Below are positions 15,542 to 23,474 of a DNA stretch of 64,000 nt, piece after piece. Below the pieces are notes generated by a model. It saw only the letters and a list, made by a program, of their open reading frames with translations. It ran no database searches and was not told where the DNA came from. The translations under genes were made by a program, and so were the position numbers. Numbering within the stretch: the stretch's first letter is position 1; each line of letters opens with the position of its first letter. This stretch comes from FLUQ01 sp031550605 (GTDB taxonomy: Bacteria; Desulfobacterota; Desulfovibrionia; Desulfovibrionales; Desulfovibrionaceae), in NCBI GenBank assembly GCA_031550605.1, contig JAVBOK010000037.1, forward strand, positions 1 to 64,000. Direction: 5' to 3'.

Positions 15542-17488
15542 ATGCTTCAATCACTGCATTTTCCTCTCCCCGTGGTCCGGTTTCTGCTGCTCATCTCCTG
15601 CGTGTTCCCGTTGTTCGCCGCCGGCTGCGCCACCCACGGGCCGTCTGATTCGCCCCGCGCCGGGGGCGGGCATTTTTCCATCGACGCGCCGGAAGAAACC
15701 GTGGAAGCGCCGTACCAGCCCATAGACGACGGAGAGCCCCTGACGCCCGCGGAACTGGCGGCGTTTCAAAGCACGGGGGAACTGGACGCCGCATTGAGCG
15801 CCGAAGAAAAACATCTGGTGGAACTGCACTTCAAATATTTCGTGCACAAAAACCGCAGGGTCATGGAACGGTTCCTGAAACGGAGCGAGCCGTATCTGCC
15901 GTACGTCAGGCATGTATTCACCTCGCGCGGGCTGCCGGAAGAGCTGGCCTATCTGGCCTATGTGGAAAGCGGCTTCAACCCCAACGCCGTGTCCCCGGCC
16001 GGGGCCGGCGGCATGTGGCAGTTCATGCCCTTTACCGGGAAAAAATACGGCCTGTCCCAGGACCGCTGGATAGACGAACGCCGCGACCCGTACCGGGCCA
16101 CGGAATCCGCCGCGGCGTATCTGCTGAAGCTGCACGAATATTTCGGCGACTGGCTGCTGGCCGTGGCCGCGTACAACGCCGGCGAAGGCAAAATCGGCAA
16201 GGCGCTTTCCGGAACCGAAGCCTCCACTTTTTTCGAGATCTGCCGCAAGAACCATCTGCTGGACGACAAGGCCCAACTGCGGGACGAAACGCAGCAGTAC
16301 GTGCCGCGTTTTCTGGCCGTGACCAAGATCATGCGCAATGTGAAAAAGCTGGGCTTTGAAGAACCCGATCCGAAAAACGCCCTGTCGGTGGCGACCTTGT
16401 CTGTGCCGCCGGGGGTGGAACTGGCCGCCCTGGCCCGGTCCGCGAACCTGAGCTGGGAGCAGTTCGCCGGTCTGAATCCGGCGTACCGCCGTTCCATCAG
16501 CCCGCCGGGCGCCTCGTCCACCGCGTATGTGCCCCATGACCGGGAACAGCCGGCCAAGACCTGGCTGGCGAACAAAAATGCCGGCGTCTACGCCGGATGG
16601 AGCGAACACAGGGTGCGCAAGGGCGATTCCCTGGGAACCCTGGCTTCCCGCGCCGGGGTTTCCACCGCCGTGCTGCGCCGGGTCAACGGCAAAAGCGACA
16701 ACCGGCTGAAGGTCGGGGAATATCTGCTTGTTCCCGGTTCCGTCCGCGCGGCCAAGGCCACTCTGGCCAAAATCGCGCCGGACGAGGCGCGGAGCGCGGC
16801 GGCCAGAGCGGGGACCGGCATCAGCAAGGGCGTGCACACCATCGCTTCCGGCGATACGCTGTATTCCCTGGCCCTGCGCTGGGATACCACGGTGGACGCC
16901 ATCTGCGACCTGAACGACATGGAGCCGGGCTCGAAACTGCGCCTGGGCCAGAAAGTGCGCATTCCCGGCACAAAGCACGCGCCGGCCGCCTCCGGTCCGG
17001 CGGAAAAAACGCCGGAGGCCGAGCCGGCGCCCGGGCCGTCGCGTTCTCTGGCCATGGTCTCGCAGGCCGCCGCCGCGCCGCCCCGCGCGCCGGCCTCCGT
17101 CCCGTCCCGTCCGGCGTACGTCACGGTGAAAGCCGGGGAAACGCTGTATTCGCTGTCCAGAACGCACGGGCGCAGCGTGGCGGATCTTTGCGCGGCCAAC
17201 GATTTCACCCCCAAGACCCGTCTGCGCGTGGGGCAGAAAATACGCCTCGCGCCGGTTCCGCGCGCCGCGGAACTGCAGCGGCCCGAATCGGGCCGGGATC
17301 TTGCCTCGCGGTCCCCGGCGCGGGAAGGGGCCGCCCCCGCCAAAGGCCGTTTCGCCGTGGTGCAGTCCGGGGACACGCTGGATTCCCTGGCCAGGCACAA
17401 CAAGGTTTCCGTGAATTCCCTGGCCCGCCTGAACGGCCTCAATCCCCGGACCCCCCTGAAGACGGGCCAGCTGATCCGCCTGCCGTGA
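15542..17488 (+). CDS. mltD: Membrane-bound lytic murein transglycosylase D with four LysM domains
   Basis: A 648-residue lipoprotein. The signal peptide ends in a lipobox FAAGC (~Cys 29). The SLT catalytic domain (~115-245) has the catalytic Glu in YVESGFNP (residue ~142) and the AVAAYNAGEGKI signature. LysM peptidoglycan-binding modules follow near residues 355-398, 432-476, 526-570 and 603-647, separated by Ala/Pro-rich linkers. It cleaves the MurNAc-GlcNAc bond of peptidoglycan to give 1,6-anhydro ends. E. coli MltD has two LysM modules, so four is on the high side. It is transcribed divergently from the rRNA methyltransferase gene; the intervening 148 bases include no clear promoter. The helicase gene begins 22 bases after its stop and may be co-transcribed. 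Confidence 0.93.
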   Translation: MLQSLHFPLPVVRFLLLISCVFPLFAAGCATHGPSDSPRAGGGHFSIDAPEETVEAPYQPIDDGEPLTPAELAAFQSTGELDAALSAEEKHLVELHFKYFVHKNRRVMERFLKRSEPYLPYVRHVFTSRGLPEELAYLAYVESGFNPNAVSPAGAGGMWQFMPFTGKKYGLSQDRWIDERRDPYRATESAAAYLLKLHEYFGDWLLAVAAYNAGEGKIGKALSGTEASTFFEICRKNHLLDDKAQLRDETQQYVPRFLAVTKIMRNVKKLGFEEPDPKNALSVATLSVPPGVELAALARSANLSWEQFAGLNPAYRRSISPPGASSTAYVPHDREQPAKTWLANKNAGVYAGWSEHRVRKGDSLGTLASRAGVSTAVLRRVNGKSDNRLKVGEYLLVPGSVRAAKATLAKIAPDEARSAAARAGTGISKGVHTIASGDTLYSLALRWDTTVDAICDLNDMEPGSKLRLGQKVRIPGTKHAPAASGPAEKTPEAEPAPGPSRSLAMVSQAAAAPPRAPASVPSRPAYVTVKAGETLYSLSRTHGRSVADLCAANDFTPKTRLRVGQKIRLAPVPRAAELQRPESGRDLASRSPAREGAAPAKGRFAVVQSGDTLDSLARHNKVSVNSLARLNGLNPRTPLKTGQLIRLP

Positions 17489-17510
17489 AGAGGGATGCGG
17501 CGGGCGCGGC

Positions 17511-20498
17511 ATGAGCGCGGAACCGTATGCGGGCGGAGCCCTGGCGGACTACATCGCCTCCCTCCTTGCCTCCGAGCGCTTCGGCCGTCAGGTCGCCCAC
17601 CACAGGATTCTGCCGGAACGCCCCATCCGGACCGGCCTGCCGAAACGGCCCTGGAGCCCCGCCCTGAACGGGGTGCTGGCCGCCATGGGCGTGCCGGCCC
17701 TGTACAGCCACCAGGCCGAAGCCACGGACCTGGTGCGCGCGGGCCGCAACGTGGTTGTGGCCACGCCCACGGCCAGCGGCAAATCCCTGATCTACAATCT
17801 GCCGGTTATCGATAAGTTGCTGCATGACCCGGATGCCGCGGCCCTGTATCTGTTCCCGCTCAAGGCCCTGGCCCGGGACCAGGTGCAGGCTTTCATCGAA
17901 CTGACGCGGCACTGGCCCGAAGACGCCCGGCCCCGCGCCGCGGTGTACGACGGCGACACCACGGACCATTTCCGCCGCAAAATCAGGGAGAACCCGCCCC
18001 ATGTGCTGATCACCAATCCGGAGATGCTGCACCTGGGCATTCTGCCCCACCATGCCCAGTGGACCACCTTTCTGGCTTCCCTGTCCCTGGTGGTGGTGGA
18101 CGAGGTGCACAGCTACCGCGGGGTTCTGGGCGCGCACATGGCCCAGCTGTTCCGGCGGCTGACCCGGCTGTCCGGTCTTTACGGGGCGAAACCCGTTTTC
18201 GTCTCCTGTTCGGCCACCATCGGCAATCCGGCGGAACTGGCGGAAAAACTTACCGGCCAGGCGGCCCATCCGGTGACGGAAAGCGGCGCCCCCCAGGGCC
18301 GGCGGCATTTCCTGTTCATCAATCCGGAAGACAGCCCGGCCACGGCGGCCATCCATCTGCTGCGCGCGGCCCTGGCCAGAAATCTGCGCACCATCGTGTA
18401 CGCCCAGTCCCGGCGCATGACGGAGCTGATCAGTTTGTGGGCCGCGGAGCAGTCCGGTCCGTACGCCAGGCGGATCAGCGCGTACCGGGCGGGCTTTCTG
18501 CCCGAAGAGCGCCGGGGCATCGAAGCGAGGATGGCTTCCGGCGAACTGCTGGCCGTCATCAGCACCAGCGCCCTGGAACTGGGCATCGACATCGGCGGGC
18601 TGGATCTGTGCATTCTGGTAGGCTATCCCGGCACCATCATGGCCACCTTGCAGCGCGGGGGCCGGGTGGGGCGGTCCGGGCGGGAATCGGCCGTGGTGCT
18701 CATCGCCGGAGAAGACGCCCTGGACCAGTACATCGTGCGCAATCCGGAGGCTTTTTTCTCCCGCCCGCCGGAATGCGCCGTGGTCAATCCGGAAAACCCG
18801 GTGATTCTCGAACGCCATCTGGAATGCGCGGCCGCCGAGCATCCCCTGAAACCGGCGGGAACCGACGCGGCCTGGCTGGGAACCGCAGCGGCCAGGGCCG
18901 CTCTGGCGAATCTGGAAGCGGATGGCCTCATCCTGCGCAGCGCGGACGGCGGCAGTTTCCACGCCGCCAGAAAACGCCCCCAGCGTCACGTGGACCTGCG
19001 CGGGGCGGGGCAGAGCTGCGTGCTGCAGGACGCGGCCGGCACGGCGATCGGGTCCGTGGACGGGTACAGGGCCATGCGCGAGGCGCATCCCGGCGCGGTC
19101 TACCTGCACCGGGGCAAAACCTACGTGGTGGAAAGCCTCGACTTGGCGGCGCGCACCGCTCTGGTCGTTCCGGCCCGCCCCGCCTACTACACGCGGACCC
19201 GGGGCCACAAGAACACCGAAATTCTGGGCGTGGAAGCGGAACGGCCCGTCTGGGGTGCGCTCATGCGCCTGGGGAAACTTCGGGTCACCGAAACCCTCAC
19301 CGGCTATGAAAAGCGCTCCGTACGCGACGGACGGCTGCTGGGCATCGTGCCGCTGGAGTTCCCCCCCCTGATTTTCGAAACCGAAGGCCTGTGGTTCGAT
19401 ATCCCCGATCCCGCCAGGCTGGCCGTGGAAGACGCCTTCCTGCATTTCATGGGCTCCATCCACGCCGTGGAGCATGCGGCCATAGGCATCCTGCCCCTGC
19501 TGGTCATGGCCGACCGCAACGATTTCGGCGGCATCTCCACCCCCATGCACGCCCAGGTCGGGGGGCCGGCCGTTTTCATCTACGACGGGCGGCCCGGCGG
19601 CGCGGGCCTTGCCCGCCAAGCTTTCGGCGACGGGGCCGAACTTTTCGCCCGCACCCTGGATCTGATCGCGACCTGTTCCTGCGAGACGGGCTGCCCCTCC
19701 TGCGTGCATTCGCCCAAATGCGGGTCCGGCAACCGGCCCATAGACAAGGCAGGCGCGAAAATGCTGTTGGAACATATGAAAGAACTACGGGAAGGGCGGG
19801 GGGCTCCGCCCCCCGCGTCCCCCGCCGGGGGGCCGCGCCCCCTGGGCCCCGTTTCCGGGGCGGACCCGTTCCGGCATGGCGGGAACAGTGCGCCCGGCCG
19901 GGCGTCCCTTGCCGGACCCGACCCGGCCCGCGCCGCGGGGTCCGGGGCGGAGCCCCGGATTCCCCGGCGCTACGGCGTGCTGGACGTGGAAACGCGGTAC
20001 AGCGCGGACGAAGTGGGCGGCTGGAACCGGGCGGACCGCATGGGCGTGTCCGTGGCCGTGCTGTACGATTCCGGCCCGGACGAATTCGTCAGCTACACCC
20101 AGGACCGGATTCCGGAACTGGCCGAACGGCTGCGGGAACTGGACCTGGTGGTGGGCTTCAACATTCTGCGCTTTGACTACGCGGTGCTGTCTCCGCACGC
20201 GCCGGGCGTGAACTGGCGGTCTTTTCCCACACTGGACATGCTGGCCAGGGTGTATGAACGCCTGTCCTACCGCCTGTCCCTGGACAGCCTGGCCAAGGCC
20301 ACGCTGGGCGCGCAAAAGAGCGCCGACGGCCTGGCGGCCCTGCGCTGGTGGAAGGAAGGGGCCGTGGACAAGATAGAAGCCTATTGCCGCCAGGATGTGG
20401 CCGTCACCCGTGATCTGTATCTGTACGGCCGGGAACACGGATACCTGCTGTTCACCAACAAAGCCGGGCAGCTTGTCCGGGTGCCCGCCTCCTGGTAG
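17511..20498 (+). CDS. Fused MrfA-type DEAD/DEAH helicase and MrfB-type DEDD exonuclease
   Basis: A 995-residue fusion. Residues ~1-760 are a superfamily 2 helicase like Bacillus MrfA/YprA: Walker A in ATPTASGKS (~84), DEVH box in VVVDEVHSYRG (~195), motif VI in QRGGRVGRSGR, and a DUF1998-type four-cysteine cluster CETGCPSC...KC (~724-737). A Gly/Pro/Ala linker (~762-818) is encoded by hairpin-repeat DNA. Residues ~820-995 are an RNase H-like exonuclease like MrfB/YprB: DxE in LDVET (~825), NILRFD (~885) and YCRQD (~958) supply the DEDD acidic residues. In Bacillus the two are separate genes acting together in mitomycin-damage repair. The start has only a weak ribosome site. Confidence 0.88.
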   Translation: MSAEPYAGGALADYIASLLASERFGRQVAHHRILPERPIRTGLPKRPWSPALNGVLAAMGVPALYSHQAEATDLVRAGRNVVVATPTASGKSLIYNLPVIDKLLHDPDAAALYLFPLKALARDQVQAFIELTRHWPEDARPRAAVYDGDTTDHFRRKIRENPPHVLITNPEMLHLGILPHHAQWTTFLASLSLVVVDEVHSYRGVLGAHMAQLFRRLTRLSGLYGAKPVFVSCSATIGNPAELAEKLTGQAAHPVTESGAPQGRRHFLFINPEDSPATAAIHLLRAALARNLRTIVYAQSRRMTELISLWAAEQSGPYARRISAYRAGFLPEERRGIEARMASGELLAVISTSALELGIDIGGLDLCILVGYPGTIMATLQRGGRVGRSGRESAVVLIAGEDALDQYIVRNPEAFFSRPPECAVVNPENPVILERHLECAAAEHPLKPAGTDAAWLGTAAARAALANLEADGLILRSADGGSFHAARKRPQRHVDLRGAGQSCVLQDAAGTAIGSVDGYRAMREAHPGAVYLHRGKTYVVESLDLAARTALVVPARPAYYTRTRGHKNTEILGVEAERPVWGALMRLGKLRVTETLTGYEKRSVRDGRLLGIVPLEFPPLIFETEGLWFDIPDPARLAVEDAFLHFMGSIHAVEHAAIGILPLLVMADRNDFGGISTPMHAQVGGPAVFIYDGRPGGAGLARQAFGDGAELFARTLDLIATCSCETGCPSCVHSPKCGSGNRPIDKAGAKMLLEHMKELREGRGAPPPASPAGGPRPLGPVSGADPFRHGGNSAPGRASLAGPDPARAAGSGAEPRIPRRYGVLDVETRYSADEVGGWNRADRMGVSVAVLYDSGPDEFVSYTQDRIPELAERLRELDLVVGFNILRFDYAVLSPHAPGVNWRSFPTLDMLARVYERLSYRLSLDSLAKATLGAQKSADGLAALRWWKEGAVDKIEAYCRQDVAVTRDLYLYGREHGYLLFTNKAGQLVRVPASW
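19796..19860. repeat. Intergenic-type GC hairpin repeat inside the helicase-exonuclease gene
   Basis: A perfect 9-bp stem GCGGGGGGC/GCCCCCCGC (19796-19804 and 19808-19816) is followed by further G-run/C-run hairpins up to ~19860. This is the same style of sequence seen between genes at 26997, 46288, 49090 and 62069, but here it is read in frame as a Gly/Pro/Ala/Arg linker joining the two enzyme domains. The flanking domains are intact. Confidence 0.6.
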
Positions 20499-20518
20499 GG
20501 TCTGCGAAAGGAGTGCCT

Positions 20519-23344
20519 ATGTTGCCCGAACCCTATGCCGCATTCCATGCCGCTCTCTTGTCCTTTATTCCCGAAGACCGCGTGTATACCGATCCGTTGC
20601 GCGCTCTGGCCTACGGCACGGACGCCAGCTTTTACCGGCTGGTGCCGAAAATCGTCGTGGACGCATCCACGGAAGAGGACGTGGCCGGCATCGTGCGCCT
20701 GGCCGGCCGGCACAAGGTGGGCGTGACCTTCCGGGCGGCGGGCACCAGCCTGTCCGGCCAGGGGGTGACCGATTCCGTGCTGGTGCGTCTGGCCCACGGC
20801 TGGCGCGAATACCGGGTGGGGCCGGACGGCGCGACCATTTCCCTGCAGCCCGGCATCATCGGGGCGGAAGCCAACGCCATCCTGGCGCCCCTGGGCCGCA
20901 AGATCGGGCCGGACCCGGCATCCATCGACACCTGCAAGATCGGGGGCATTGTGGCCAACAACTCCAGCGGCATGTGCTGCGGGGTGACGGACAACACATA
21001 CAAGACCATGATTTCCTGCCGCCTGATCCTGGCCGACGGCACGCTGCTCGATACCGGGGACGCGGCCAGCCGCGCCGCCTTTGCCGCCGGCCACGGGCCT
21101 CTGCTGCGGGGGCTGACGGATCTGCGCGAACGGGTGGCAAAGGATGCGGAACTGACGGAGCGCATCCGGCGCAAATACAAGATCAAGAACACCACCGGCT
21201 ACAGCATCAACGCCCTGGCGGATTTCGACGACCCGTTTGAAATCTTGCAGCATCTGATGGTGGGGTCCGAAGGCACCCTGGGCTTCATTGCGGAAGTCAC
21301 GTACCGCACAGTGGAAGAGCCGCCTTGCAAGGCCTCCAGCCTGATGCTCTTTCCCTCCGTGCCGGAGGCCTGCCGGGGGGCCATCCTGCTGCGCAGGCAG
21401 CCCGTGGCCGCGGTGGAACTGATGGACCGGCCCTCGCTGCGGTCCGTGGAAACGCAGCCCGGCATCCCGCCGTACATTGCGGAACTGGGTCCGGAAGCGG
21501 CCTCGCTCCTTGTGGAAACGCGGGCCGCGGACCGGGAAACCCTGGCCCGGCAGATGGAGCGGATCGCAAGCTCGGTTGCGGAACTGGAAACGCTGCGGCC
21601 CGTGGCCTTTACGGAAGATCCGGCCGAATGCGCGGCCCTGTGGCAGATTCGCAAGGGCATCATCCCTTCCATCGGGGCCATGCGCAAAACCGGGGACAGC
21701 TGCATCATCGAGGACGTGGCCGTGCCCATGGAGCGGCTGGCGGATGCCGCGCATGACCTGCAGCGGCTTTTCGCCAAGCACGGATACGGCGAAGGGGCCA
21801 TTTTCGGCCATGCCCTGGACGGCAACGTGCATTTCCTGATCAACCAGAATTTCAGCGATCCCGCGGAAATCGCCCGCTTCGGCGCGTTCACGGACGACGT
21901 CTGCGCCATGATCGCGACCACCCACGGCGGGTCGCTGAAAGCGGAGCACGGCACGGGCCGCAACATGGCCCCCTTTGTGGAGATGGAGTGGGGCAGGGCG
22001 GCGTATCAACTGATGCGCGAGGTGAAAGCCCTGTTCGACCCGCGGGGCATCCTCAACCCTGGCGTGCTGCTGAATTCCGACCCGAAGCTGCACCTGAAGA
22101 ACCTCAAGCCGCTGACCCCGGCCCACGCGCTGATCGACCCCTGTACGGAATGCGGGTTCTGCGAACCCACCTGCCCCTCCCGCCGCGTCGGCCTGACCCC
22201 GCGCCAGCGCATCACCGCCTGGCGCGAGATCGCGCGGCTTGGCGGCGCGCGCGCCGCGGCGGCGAAAGCTCTGGCCGCAAGCTACGCCCGCCCGGGCCGC
22301 GACGCCTGCGCCGCGGACGGCCTCTGCGCCCTGCGCTGCCCGGCCCGCATCAACACCGGCGCGTTCATCAAAACCCTGCGCGGCGAACAGGCGGGCGTGG
22401 CTGCCCGCAAGGCGGCCCGCATCGCGTCCGAACATTTCGCCGGAGCCGCCGGGGGCGCGTCCGCACTGCTGCGCGCGGCCGACGCCGCGCACCGCGCCCT
22501 GGGGGGGAAAGCCCTGCAGCGGGCTTCGGACCTGGCCCGCGCCGCCGGCCCCGCCTCCACCCCGGCCTGGAACCCGGCCATGCCTTCGGCGGCCGCCGCC
22601 TTGCCGCAGCCGCCCCGCATGGCGGACCACGCGCCGGTGGTGGTGTACTTTCCCGGCTGCGTCAGCCGCATCATGGGGCCGGACAGAAGCAGCCCCGACC
22701 GCCGTACGGAACCGCAGATCACCATGGATCTGCTGGCGAAAGCCGGATACCGGGCGATTGTGCCGCCGGGGATCGAGAAATTGTGCTGCGGCATGGCCTT
22801 TGCCAGCAAAGGCTTTGCGGATGACGCGGCCTACAAGGCCCACGAACTGAACGCGGCCCTGCTTGCGGTCACGGAAAACGGCCGCCATCCCGTGCTGTCC
22901 GAAACCAGCCCCTGTCTGCTGCACATGCGCGAAACCCTGGACGCCCGCCTGACCCTGTACGATCCCGTCAGTTTCGCGCTGGAGCATCTGCGCGACCGGC
23001 TGGTCTTTCTCCGCCTGCCGCGCGCGGTGGCCGTGCATGCCGCCTGTTCCGTCCGCAAGATGGGCCTTACGGACAGGCTGGTCGAACTTGCCTCGCTCTG
23101 CGCGCGGACCGTGGTGCTGCCCAAAGGGGTGGAGTGCTGCGGTTTCGCCGGGGACAAGGGGTTCACCCTGCCCGAACTGAACAAGGCCGCCCTTGCCGAC
23201 CTGCGCCGCCAGGTCGGGGGCTGCGAGGCGGGCTATTCCACCAGCCGCACCTGCCAGATCGGCCTGACCCTGCACGGCGGCATTCCGTATTATTCCATAC
23301 TGGCCCTGGTGGACGAGGCCACGCTGGCCCTGCCCGCCAAATAG
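20519..23344 (+). CDS. FAD/4Fe-4S D-lactate-dehydrogenase-type oxidoreductase, paralogue 1
   Basis: A 941-residue two-part enzyme. The FAD_binding_4 domain (~20-240) has TFRAAGTSLSGQGV and the PDPASIDTCKIGGIVANN dinucleotide-binding segment, followed by a GlcD-like FAD-oxidase C domain (~255-525). Next is a ferredoxin-like region with CTECGFCEPTC (~541-551) and CAADGLCALRC (~597-608). The C-terminal half has two CCG-type domains (CCGMAFASKGF ~756, CCGFAGDKGF ~873). It probably oxidises D-lactate or another 2-hydroxy acid at the membrane face and passes electrons through the clusters to the quinone pool. Single-chain enzymes of this kind are known from sulfate reducers, but the substrate here is inferred. 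The ATG at 20519 has AAAGGAG at a good distance; a GTG two codons earlier is too close. A tandem paralogue follows. Confidence 0.88.
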   Translation: MLPEPYAAFHAALLSFIPEDRVYTDPLRALAYGTDASFYRLVPKIVVDASTEEDVAGIVRLAGRHKVGVTFRAAGTSLSGQGVTDSVLVRLAHGWREYRVGPDGATISLQPGIIGAEANAILAPLGRKIGPDPASIDTCKIGGIVANNSSGMCCGVTDNTYKTMISCRLILADGTLLDTGDAASRAAFAAGHGPLLRGLTDLRERVAKDAELTERIRRKYKIKNTTGYSINALADFDDPFEILQHLMVGSEGTLGFIAEVTYRTVEEPPCKASSLMLFPSVPEACRGAILLRRQPVAAVELMDRPSLRSVETQPGIPPYIAELGPEAASLLVETRAADRETLARQMERIASSVAELETLRPVAFTEDPAECAALWQIRKGIIPSIGAMRKTGDSCIIEDVAVPMERLADAAHDLQRLFAKHGYGEGAIFGHALDGNVHFLINQNFSDPAEIARFGAFTDDVCAMIATTHGGSLKAEHGTGRNMAPFVEMEWGRAAYQLMREVKALFDPRGILNPGVLLNSDPKLHLKNLKPLTPAHALIDPCTECGFCEPTCPSRRVGLTPRQRITAWREIARLGGARAAAAKALAASYARPGRDACAADGLCALRCPARINTGAFIKTLRGEQAGVAARKAARIASEHFAGAAGGASALLRAADAAHRALGGKALQRASDLARAAGPASTPAWNPAMPSAAAALPQPPRMADHAPVVVYFPGCVSRIMGPDRSSPDRRTEPQITMDLLAKAGYRAIVPPGIEKLCCGMAFASKGFADDAAYKAHELNAALLAVTENGRHPVLSETSPCLLHMRETLDARLTLYDPVSFALEHLRDRLVFLRLPRAVAVHAACSVRKMGLTDRLVELASLCARTVVLPKGVECCGFAGDKGFTLPELNKAALADLRRQVGGCEAGYSTSRTCQIGLTLHGGIPYYSILALVDEATLALPAK

Positions 23345-23368
23345 GGCGTTTTCGTTGCGAAAACGCCC
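23344..23368. repeat. 11-bp stem-loop, GGGCGTTTTC family, copy 2
   Basis: A perfect inverted repeat GGGCGTTTTCG/CGAAAACGCCC with a 3-base loop that begins on the last base of the stop codon of paralogue 1. The arms match those of the stem-loop at 6171-6199. With no T-tract it may protect the 3' end of the first mRNA and set different expression of the two paralogues. The rest of the 130-base gap shows no clear promoter. Confidence 0.6.
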
Positions 23369-23474
23369 CGGCTTGTCCGAATGCGGAAAAAAATGCATCC
23401 GTGCCTTGTTCCGCTTGCCGATTATGGAGTATGGTGCACGGAAACTGCTGTAGCGACTACAGCCCGGAGCCCTC

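Noticed and set aside
19787..19965. Possible insertion sequence or gene break inside the helicase gene
   Set aside because: The frame is open throughout, both flanking domains are intact, and there are no terminal repeats or transposase. It reads as an in-frame linker from a hairpin repeat.
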